Assembly: GCA_028293225.1 (NCBI GenBank)
Contig: JAQGPE010000291.1
Location: 1-5,769 of the forward strand
DNA length: 5,769 bases
Direction: 5' to 3'
Origin: Akkermansiaceae bacterium
Lineage (GTDB): Bacteria; Verrucomicrobiota; Verrucomicrobiia; Verrucomicrobiales; Akkermansiaceae
In this document: piece by piece, positions 1-5,347 of the stretch
Layout of the letters: every line of letters starts with the position of its first letter
Position numbering within the stretch: the stretch's first letter is position 1
Translations under genes and position numbers: made by a program
Notes under the pieces: generated by a model
What the model was told of the DNA's origin: nothing
What the model saw: the letters and a program-made list of their open reading frames with translations, nothing else
Database searches by the model: none

Positions 1-39
1 CGGGCTGGAGAAATAGCCGGGCGACCCTCTCCATCATGA
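1..39 (+). CDS. C-terminal tail of an upstream gene (partial, tentative)
   Basis: Reading from base 1 in the first frame gives RAGEIAGRPSPS followed by TGA at 37-39. That stop overlaps the ATG of the next gene at 36-38 as ATGA. The same stop/start overlap is used twice more in this window, which is why a coupled upstream gene is plausible. Only 12 residues are visible and they carry no recognisable motif, so no function can be given. In Verrucomicrobia, helical-repeat proteins like the next gene often follow an ECF sigma factor gene, but nothing here proves that identity. The frame could also be open by chance. Confidence 0.35.
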   Translation, partial: RAGEIAGRPSPS

Positions 40-1301
40 AGACGGGACTCTCTGCAACAAGGAAAGCGGGCATCGCCGCCGCCTTTCTGACGGTTGCCCT
101 GACCGCCACCGTCTGGAAACAAATCGACCGCAGGAAATCGGAAGCCGTGACATCCCCCGCGGCCAGCCAGCCGGGGACGGAGGGAATTTCAGAAAGCGCA
201 TCGCGGGTTCGCTCCGCTTCACTGGAGATCCGCAAGGAGAGGATCAGGGAACTCGTGGCAGAGGCTTCCGGGAGAGCCTTTGATAGCCGCTACTGGGAAT
301 CCTTGAGTTCCGAACTCGCGCGACTCCCCGCCGGTGAATTCGAGTGGGCCTGGCAATTGCTGAAAGACCTCCCTGAAAGCGAAGACCGGGAAATGACCCA
401 ATTGAACGCGCTCTACTTCCTGGCGGGAAAACGGAAGCTCCTGCAGTTGCCCGCTCTGATGGACCGGCTCGATCTCGGCCCGGACGACAGCAAACGACAG
501 CGCCTTCTCAATGAATTCTATTTTCAATTGCCCCTCATCGATTCTCAGGCCGGTCTCGGCAACCCGAGTCTGCAACAGTGGCGGGAGTTGGTTCGCGCGC
601 TGAGCCCTCCCGACGGCGAGGCCCTTCTCCAAAGCTTGGGCAGGGAAATGTCGGAGCACGCGGAAGAACTCCTTACTTCCCCAGACGCTCTCGATGCGAG
701 GGAGCGAAAGGCATTTCTCCAGGGTCTCATCGACACCCTGTTGAATCCGATGTGGCCCGGTGGTGAAGAAAAGGTGACGGGGAACGGTTTTACCGCCGAA
801 TTCGTCAAGAGGTGGAAGCAAATCCAGGCTTTCGTCGCCGCCGGACGGTTGGACGCCGGCGCCGGAACCGTTTTTCTCGACGCGATCAGTCAGCAGCGTC
901 CCGGCCGGGTAGTGATCTCGATGTTGCAGCAGGGCGAAATCGAACAACTTGCCGCACGGCCCTATTTCGCCGAAATGACGGGCAACCTTGGCAAGGATGA
1001 CCCTGAGGTGCTGGGCGAATTGATTGTCGCCGGAACCATCCCTTCGGAAGCGATCGACTTATCTTTCATGGTTTGGGCATCGAGGAGTTCAGTCGCGGCT
1101 GAAGAATGGCTCGAGGCCAACCGGAGCCGGATCTCCGGTGGACAGTACGATCGCTTGGCTGCGGACCTCTCCGCTGCGGCTGCCGCCCTCCAGCATGGCG
1201 ACGAAGCCTGGCAGTGGGCCGGCCGGATTTCGGATCCCAAACTCGGGTCCGCTCAGAAGGCGAAACTGGTAGCGGCCGGTGTCGAAAATATCCGCAAATA
1301 G
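36..1301 (+). CDS. Membrane-anchored helical-repeat hypothetical protein (421 aa)
   Basis: I do not recognise a named family. The protein has a short basic N-terminus (MKTGLSATRK), one hydrophobic segment at about residues 11-27 and then a basic stop (KQIDRRK). This looks like a single-pass anchor or an uncleaved signal; no good AxA cleavage site is visible. The remaining ~390 residues are charged, Leu/Ala/Glu-rich and predicted almost entirely alpha-helical, with no cysteine, so the bulk is probably periplasmic and may be TPR-like. Residues ~354-403 contain a WLEAN element (W358) and then EAWQWAGRISDPKL (390-403). These resemble a repeat unit I associate with verrucomicrobial and planctomycete hypothetical proteins; that resemblance is from memory, not a search. 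The start at 36 is supported by the ATGA overlap with an upstream frame and by the signal-like N-terminus; no strong Shine-Dalgarno precedes it. A scaffold or protein-interaction role is only inference. Confidence 0.85.
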   Translation: MKTGLSATRKAGIAAAFLTVALTATVWKQIDRRKSEAVTSPAASQPGTEGISESASRVRSASLEIRKERIRELVAEASGRAFDSRYWESLSSELARLPAGEFEWAWQLLKDLPESEDREMTQLNALYFLAGKRKLLQLPALMDRLDLGPDDSKRQRLLNEFYFQLPLIDSQAGLGNPSLQQWRELVRALSPPDGEALLQSLGREMSEHAEELLTSPDALDARERKAFLQGLIDTLLNPMWPGGEEKVTGNGFTAEFVKRWKQIQAFVAAGRLDAGAGTVFLDAISQQRPGRVVISMLQQGEIEQLAARPYFAEMTGNLGKDDPEVLGELIVAGTIPSEAIDLSFMVWASRSSVAAEEWLEANRSRISGGQYDRLAADLSAAAAALQHGDEAWQWAGRISDPKLGSAQKAKLVAAGVENIRK

Positions 1302-1521
1302 GCGGCGGAGTTCCCCTCCCGGGAAAAACGCGATCCCGTAATAGGCAATTCCCGCATCTTATCTGAAGATGCGTGTGCTGCCCACCGGAAGTTCTTAGCC
1401 CGCGCCCCCACCGCCGGCCACATCACGAGCCCCTTCGCTTCCCGCCGTAGCGTCCCCCCAACCGCCACCCGCTCCGCTCATTTTCCGCCACCGCCCCATT
1501 CTCCCCATGGATGGTTCCCCG
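1302..1521. other. Convergent intergenic spacer, no gene
   Basis: These 220 bases lie between the stop of the + strand helical-repeat gene and the stop of the - strand exported-protein gene. They hold one clear stem-loop (1353-1373) and a weaker one with arms CGGGA at 1320-1324 and TCCCG at 1334-1338. From about 1385 to 1510 the + strand is strongly C-rich and the - strand correspondingly G-rich, with several runs of three or more G. Short open frames through this region have low-complexity Gly/Arg-rich translations and do not look like genes. No tRNA, small RNA or promoter could be supported. Confidence 0.7.
1353..1373. terminator. 8-bp stem-loop between convergent genes, possible terminator
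   Basis: CGCATCTT (1353-1360) and AAGATGCG (1366-1373) pair perfectly around the 5-base loop ATCTG. The hairpin lies about 50 bases after the stop of the + strand gene and about 150 bases past the stop of the - strand gene, where a shared terminator would be expected. Neither side has the T-tract of a classical intrinsic terminator, so it may instead be an RNA 3'-end stabiliser or work with a factor. Confidence 0.4.
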
Positions 1522-2130
1522 TCATTTCCCTGCCGCTCCAGCCGGCGCGGGTTCCTGCAGCTTCCGCTCCAGGTCCTGCCGCAGGTTGTCATTGCGGTAG
1601 AGCAGGGAGAAGGTGGCCTCGCGCTTTTTCCGCAGCAGGTCCTCGATCTCCGTGTAGGCCAGCAGCATGAACAGCCCCTGCACCGGCTCGCGATGGAAGG
1701 ACAAGGTGCGCGTGGCGAACTGATCCTGCGTCGAGCGGTCCTGCCGGTCCGCCGTGAGCTCGCCGTATTCGCCGGTCAGCTCCCGCTTCAATTTGTTGAA
1801 CCGGTCCTCCACGCCGTCGGCCCCGGTGCCGTCATCCCCGTAGTGGACGGCCACCTCGAACAGGCGGCCGGCCAGGAAGCGCCCCTCGACCGCCCGCGCC
1901 GGCGTGCCGGGCAAACTCCCCTTCCGGGAAGATATCTTCACAATCCGAAGAGCAGGTTGATCTCCAGGCACCGAAATGTCAGTATCCAGCGAATGTTTGT
2001 TAGCCCAATCAATCAACTTTTCCGGAGAATCGCCCCAGCGCAGGCCGAAGGGCGGATCCAGGACCGCTTGAGCATGGGCCGGCAGGCAGCACCAGGCCAT
2101 CAGAACAAGTCCGAGAAAGAAGGTCCGCAC
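1522..2130 (-). CDS. Exported hypothetical protein with Sec signal peptide (202 aa)
   Basis: The product begins with a textbook signal peptide: basic MR, a hydrophobic core (FFLGLVLMAWCCL) and a PAHA|QA cleavage site after residue 20. Mature length is about 182 residues. Cys14-Cys15 lie inside the hydrophobic core but the preceding residues (MAW) do not form a lipobox, so a lipoprotein is unlikely. The mature protein opens with FGLRWGDSPEKLIDWA, a pattern seen in various periplasmic hypothetical proteins, has a mixed beta-rich middle, and ends in a charged helix (about 160-195) that may be a coiled coil. The start is GTG at 2128-2130; no other ATG/GTG/TTG occurs upstream in frame before a stop at 2185-2187, and the signal peptide fits this start. 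Its 5' end overlaps the divergent prepilin gene by 57 bp if that gene starts at 2074. I cannot assign a function; a link to the pilin cassette is possible from position only. Confidence 0.85.
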   Translation of the reverse strand: MRTFFLGLVLMAWCCLPAHAQAVLDPPFGLRWGDSPEKLIDWANKHSLDTDISVPGDQPALRIVKISSRKGSLPGTPARAVEGRFLAGRLFEVAVHYGDDGTGADGVEDRFNKLKRELTGEYGELTADRQDRSTQDQFATRTLSFHREPVQGLFMLLAYTEIEDLLRKKREATFSLLYRNDNLRQDLERKLQEPAPAGAAGK

Positions 2131-2640
2131 GCCGGAACATTCCGGACTTTTGCCCGCCGCGGCAAGCCCCGAGCGCCACGCGGCTCATTCCTGATCGAGA
2201 GCACCATCTCCCTCACCATCCTGGCGGTCATCGGGCTGCTGCTGCTGAAGATGTCGATGAACGTCACCGCCCCGCGGCAGTGGACGGTCTATCAGTCGCT
2301 CACGGATGGCTACATGACCTATGAGAAGGCCTACGCCCAGCGGCTGTCCTTTGCACAGATCAAGGCCGCCGGCTCTCCGTGGCCTCAGTCCCCGTCCAGT
2401 GCCACCACCACGGTGGAGATCGGCCGCCTGCCTGGCGGCGTCCCCGTCACCGGCACCGTGGTCCGGACCCGCACCGCCGACAGCAACAACGCCTCCACCG
2501 CGGGCGGCACCCTGAACCCCACCGACTACGCCGCGCTCAACCCGGGCAAGGTGGAGGTCTGGAAGCTGCAGAGCATCCTGACCTACGTGGTCAACGGCCG
2601 CACCTACCGCAAGGTCAAAACCATCGTGCGCAGCCAATGA
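2074..2640 (+). CDS. Prepilin-like protein, PilV/GspI-like position (188 aa)
   Basis: This is a type IV prepilin or pseudopilin-like subunit. The class III signal is at residues 37-42: a basic stretch (RRGKPRAPR), G37 at -1, then S|FLIE with Glu at +5 (residue 42) and the hydrophobic helix STISLTILAVIGLLLL. A prepilin peptidase would cut after G37, leaving a mature protein of about 151 residues: an N-terminal helix, a Thr/Ser/Gly-rich middle and a beta-rich C-terminus, with no cysteine. The start is uncertain. ATG 2074 is the last ATG/GTG/TTG before the signal and has AGGA at 2060-2063, 10 bases upstream, but gives an unusually long 37-residue leader and overlaps the divergent gene by 57 bp. 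TTG 2068 and ATG 1993 are in-frame alternatives, and the frame stays open back to 1507 only as antisense of that gene. The stop overlaps the next start (ATGA, 2637-2640). PilV/GspI-like is inferred from position and size, not a profile match. Confidence 0.8.
   Translation: MGRQAAPGHQNKSEKEGPHAGTFRTFARRGKPRAPRGSFLIESTISLTILAVIGLLLLKMSMNVTAPRQWTVYQSLTDGYMTYEKAYAQRLSFAQIKAAGSPWPQSPSSATTTVEIGRLPGGVPVTGTVVRTRTADSNNASTAGGTLNPTDYAALNPGKVEVWKLQSILTYVVNGRTYRKVKTIVRSQ
2132..2145. promoter_or_regulatory. Perfect inverted repeat at the divergent 5' ends
   Basis: CCGGAA (2132-2137) and TTCCGG (2140-2145) form 6-bp inverted arms around a 2-base CA centre. The repeat sits immediately upstream of the GTG start of the - strand exported-protein gene and inside the leader-coding part of the + strand prepilin gene. 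A compact dyad at this place could be an operator or a hairpin near the start of the - strand mRNA. The short length and GC-rich context mean chance is quite possible. No convincing -35/-10 pair was found beside it. Confidence 0.25.
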
Positions 2641-3176
2641 AACGGAACCTCTCCATCATCATCCGGCGCACCCGGGGCTACACCCTCATCGAGATCACCA
2701 TGGTGCTGCTGGTCAGCCTGGTGATCGGCTCCATGCTGATGACCCTGGCCAATCAGCAGTTTACCTTTTTGAAGATCTTCCAGTCCCAGAATTTCCTGAC
2801 GGAAGAGGCGCCGATCATCAACAACCAGCTGGCCCGCATCATCGGCCAGGCCGACCGTTTCAGGATCCACAGCTCGGTCGCTGACGCCGTCAGCGGAGTC
2901 AATCCCAGGCTCACCGCCGGGCCGGTCGTGCTGCTGTATTTCCGCCAGCCGGACGGGACCATGCTGAAGGGCATCATCTCCTTTGAAAACAGGAACGGCA
3001 GCAAGGCGCTCTACTACTACACCGTCCCCGCCACCGGCGTCCTCAGCACGCCCGACTGGAGCATCACGAAACGCCCCACCAACGTCGTGTTCAGCATCGA
3101 ACAGGGGATCCTCCGCACCACTCTAACCGGTCCTTCCAACGAGCAGATCATCTACTCCGGGACCATGCAGCAATGA
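2637..3176 (+). CDS. Prepilin-like protein, PilW/GspJ-like position (179 aa)
   Basis: The protein has a canonical type IV prepilin N-terminus: a 14-residue leader with basic residues (MKRN... RRTRG), then G14|YTLIE with Glu at +5 (E19), followed by a hydrophobic helix TMVLLVSLVIGSMLMTLA up to about residue 40. Peptidase cleavage after G14 would leave about 165 residues. The helix continues as an amphipathic stretch (QQFTFLKIFQSQNFL), as in pilins, and the C-terminal part is beta-rich (GPVVLLYFRQPDG, ALYYYTVPATG, VVFSIEQGILRTTL). No cysteine is present. Start ATG 2637 overlaps the previous stop and its own stop overlaps the next start (ATGA at 3173-3176), so the three genes are probably translationally coupled; no strong Shine-Dalgarno is visible. 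Second place in the cassette and a size near that of small GspJ/PilW proteins suggest a minor pilin role at the inner membrane and in the filament tip. The prepilin class is firm; the subtype is inference. Confidence 0.9.
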   Translation: MKRNLSIIIRRTRGYTLIEITMVLLVSLVIGSMLMTLANQQFTFLKIFQSQNFLTEEAPIINNQLARIIGQADRFRIHSSVADAVSGVNPRLTAGPVVLLYFRQPDGTMLKGIISFENRNGSKALYYYTVPATGVLSTPDWSITKRPTNVVFSIEQGILRTTLTGPSNEQIIYSGTMQQ

Positions 3177-5182
3177 GACGCCCCCTCCTCCCTCCTCATC
3201 ACCGTCGCCGTCATCCGGCCGGCTACGTCACCATGGTCGCCACGCTGGTGGTCGGCGGCGTGCTGCTGCTGATGATGCTGTCGGCCTATCGCGGCGCGGC
3301 CATGTCCCGCGACGTGCAGACCGCCGTGGCCGTCCGCGTCGACCTCGCGGACAAGGAGGATGCCGTGCTCCGCTCGATCGTGGAAATCACGCCGAACCGC
3401 GCGATCCGCGCCATGCAGTCCGGCTCCGATGTCGCCGGCGTCCGCGAAAAACTCAGCTGGCAGGGCATCTTCACCGACGCCCTGGCCCAGGCCAACGCCC
3501 GCACCTCGATCGATGCCGCCACGCTCGCCACCCTGGGCATCAACAACACCTACAACGGCAACCCGGCCGACACCGCGTCCAATAACGTCGCCAGCATCTT
3601 CACCGCCATCTCGCCGGACGCCGACTACGCCTCCGCCGGGATCAACCGCAGCCTCGGCACCGGCTACCCGATCCCCCTGCAATATGGCGACGCTGCCAAG
3701 TCGAACCTCGACCGGCTCTACCCGCTGATCGCCAACCAGAAGATCTACGGCACGCTCGCCAGCGGCCTGGTCGGCGCCGACGTCGCGAAATACCCGGTCT
3801 ACAATCTCATCCCCTACCCGAACATCAATTTCGGTTACGGCGCCCCCGGCGCGAACTTCGTCGCCAAGCGCAACTGGTGGGCCTTCAGCATGAACCTGGG
3901 CGCCAACGACGCGATCCTCAACGACGCCTCGCGCAACGCCAACCAGGGCGGCAAACGCGACTTCGTGCTGTCGCTTTACGAAATCCCCTCCCAGCTGGCC
4001 ATCTCCGCCGAGACCTACGCCAACATCGGCACCCACGGCGCCGCGGCCGGCGGCGGCGCCTGGCAGCACGCCGTCATCAACGGCGGCATCTTCGCCACCC
4101 GCGCCCAGATCGACGCCGGCATCCCGCTGGCCCGGGTGGCCGGCCGCAATGGCATGACCCTGGCCAACTACAACAGCGTCGGCGCCAACCCGCTCGGCGG
4201 CGACCCTTTCGCCGCCGGCACCCGCGAGCAGTACGAGACCATGTATGGCACCTCCATGCCGGTCTATCTTTCCTCCGACGCCGGCCGCAGCTCCTTCGTC
4301 CCGATCAACGCGGGCCTGAATTTCTTCGACCGCTACTCCCTCGGCACCGAGGCCAACGTCATCGCCGGCACCACCTGGAACGACTACACCTCCGGCGCGG
4401 GCCAGTGCGCCATGCGCCTGGACATCATCCCGACCACGCCGATCCAACTACGCTTCTCGTACCTGGTCGGCTCGACCCGCGTCCCCTCCGCGCCCACCGG
4501 AGTCTCGGCCACGACCGCCCAGATCGCGACCTGGGAGAGCTCCTCGCCGCTCACCCCCTTCTCGGTCAAGAAGCTGGCGAACAATAAGACCTGCGTGGTC
4601 GTGAAGCCGAAGCTCTTCCCTGCCTATCTCGCGAAAATCGGAGCCTCCGACGTCACCGTCAACAACTCCATCGCCATCAACGTCGACTACACCCTCACCG
4701 GCGTGAACAACCCGGCCCTCAAGCCGGACATCACCCCCAAGCTCGGCGACTGCGGAGTCATCCTCAGCGATTGCGATGACCTGACCGCCTACTCGAAGGG
4801 CTTCTCGCTGGTCACGAACCTGATGCTCTACATCGCGGACGACTTCAACCAGGTCACCACCACCGCGCCCACCGGCAGCGGCCTCAGCTCGCCCTTCACC
4901 CCGCCCACCTCCATCTTTGCCCCGGACATCCGCTACGGCACCGACGTCGCGCCCAACAAGGTTCAGATCTCCGGCCAGATGGGTCACATGGGCGGCGACA
5001 AGGGCGGAACCACCGCGACCCGCATCCTCGACCTGCAGCTCGGCAAGGACGACAGCGTCGCTCCGCCGGACAGCATCTCCGTCAATCTCAGTCCCATCGT
5101 CCACCCCGGCCTGCTGCCACCCATCACCATGAAATACTGGCTGGTGGTGCTGGAGGAGCGGAAGCGGGAGTACTACCGCTGA
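3173..5182 (+). CDS. Large GspK/PilX-like pseudopilin, non-Glu5 (669 aa)
   Basis: The N-terminus is MRRPLLPPHHRRRHPAG followed by a hydrophobic helix (residues 18-38, YVTMVATLVVGGVLLLMMLSA). This is a prepilin-like layout with G17 as likely -1 residue, but position +5 is V22, not Glu. In the GspK and PilX families the +5 Glu is typically absent, and GspK is the largest of the pseudopilins. After the helix comes a charged helix (SRDVQTAVAVRVDLADKEDAVLRSI), as in the pilin N-terminal stalk. The rest (about residues 80-669) is a Gly/Ala/Asn/Tyr-rich, probably beta-rich extracellular or periplasmic part with Trp-rich RNWWAFSMNL, then EIPSQLAIS (270-278). Four cysteines (C412, C474, C527, C534) lie in the C-terminal third and could form two disulfides. 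It is about twice normal GspK length (roughly 300-350). The ATG overlaps the previous stop. An adhesive or tip-capping function is inference; it could also be a lineage-specific membrane protein that only mimics a pilin N-terminus. Confidence 0.82.
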   Translation: MRRPLLPPHHRRRHPAGYVTMVATLVVGGVLLLMMLSAYRGAAMSRDVQTAVAVRVDLADKEDAVLRSIVEITPNRAIRAMQSGSDVAGVREKLSWQGIFTDALAQANARTSIDAATLATLGINNTYNGNPADTASNNVASIFTAISPDADYASAGINRSLGTGYPIPLQYGDAAKSNLDRLYPLIANQKIYGTLASGLVGADVAKYPVYNLIPYPNINFGYGAPGANFVAKRNWWAFSMNLGANDAILNDASRNANQGGKRDFVLSLYEIPSQLAISAETYANIGTHGAAAGGGAWQHAVINGGIFATRAQIDAGIPLARVAGRNGMTLANYNSVGANPLGGDPFAAGTREQYETMYGTSMPVYLSSDAGRSSFVPINAGLNFFDRYSLGTEANVIAGTTWNDYTSGAGQCAMRLDIIPTTPIQLRFSYLVGSTRVPSAPTGVSATTAQIATWESSSPLTPFSVKKLANNKTCVVVKPKLFPAYLAKIGASDVTVNNSIAINVDYTLTGVNNPALKPDITPKLGDCGVILSDCDDLTAYSKGFSLVTNLMLYIADDFNQVTTTAPTGSGLSSPFTPPTSIFAPDIRYGTDVAPNKVQISGQMGHMGGDKGGTTATRILDLQLGKDDSVAPPDSISVNLSPIVHPGLLPPITMKYWLVVLEERKREYYR

Positions 5183-5338
5183 GAGCGGCTGGCGGAGCGG
5201 CGGACGGATGAAGAGACAGGGACTTCGACCTCCTCCCTCCATACGGATCTTCTCCGCATTTGACCAACAAACGGCCTGACCGCTGGACCGGCCGATGCCA
5301 TTGGTTGACATCGGCCGACCTTCCCTGCGACACCGCTC
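5183..5338. other. Convergent intergenic spacer with stem-loops, no gene
   Basis: These 156 bases separate the end of the prepilin operon from the end of the - strand PEP-CTERM gene. They contain the 9-bp stem-loop at 5289-5317, the left arm of a stop-codon hairpin at 5333-5347, and part of a 10-bp inverted repeat linking the ends of both genes (5179-5188 and 5333-5342). A TTGACA at 5305-5310 lies in the hairpin region and has no matching -10 box. No coding frame with gene-like composition was found. Confidence 0.7.
5289..5317. terminator. 9-bp GC-rich stem-loop, probable bidirectional terminator
   Basis: CGGCCGATG (5289-5297) and CATCGGCCG (5309-5317) are perfect reverse complements around an 11-base loop. 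It lies 107 bases after the stop of the large pseudopilin gene and 22 bases past the stop of the convergent PEP-CTERM gene. Such a stem between convergent genes fits a shared terminator. Neither flank has a clear run of T, so an intrinsic terminator is not proven. Confidence 0.45.
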
Positions 5339-5347
5339 TCAGAGCGG
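5333..5347 (-). terminator. Small stem-loop over the stop codon of the PEP-CTERM gene
   Basis: CCGCTC (5333-5338) and GAGCGG (5342-5347) pair perfectly around the 3-base loop 5339-5341, which is exactly the TGA stop of the - strand gene. It could help form or protect the mRNA 3' end together with the larger hairpin just beyond it, but six GC-rich pairs can arise by chance here. Confidence 0.25.

Noticed and set aside
219..947. - strand open frame of 242 codons within the helical-repeat gene
   Set aside because: It is a shadow of the + strand gene; no signal, motif or start context supports it.
1385..1510. G-rich - strand stretch as a possible G-quadruplex
   Set aside because: Runs of three or more G exist but spacing between most of them is long and irregular, and the region is generally GC-rich, so a specific structure is not supported.
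1507..2073. Upstream extension of the first prepilin reading frame
   Set aside because: This part is antisense to the exported-protein gene, which has a clear signal peptide. The extension has no protein-like features and would place a prepilin signal in the middle of a 377-residue chain.
2379..2636. Extension of the second prepilin frame upstream of its ATG at 2637
   Set aside because: The extension is Arg/His/Pro-rich low-complexity sequence overlapping the first prepilin gene; starting at 2637 gives a normal 14-residue leader and an ATGA overlap.
5305..5310. TTGACA, a perfect -35-like hexamer
   Set aside because: It lies within the intergenic hairpin and has no AT-rich -10 element at 16-18 bases on; the next gene downstream is on the other strand.
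3152..5311. Two long antisense open frames on the - strand (3152-4447 and 4448-5311), together covering the pseudopilin gene
   Set aside because: Their translations are dominated by Gly, Val, Ala, Asp and Arg without hydrophobic cores or motifs, as expected from the mirror frame of a gene whose third codon positions are mostly C or G. The + strand frame has a pilin-type N-terminus and operon coupling.
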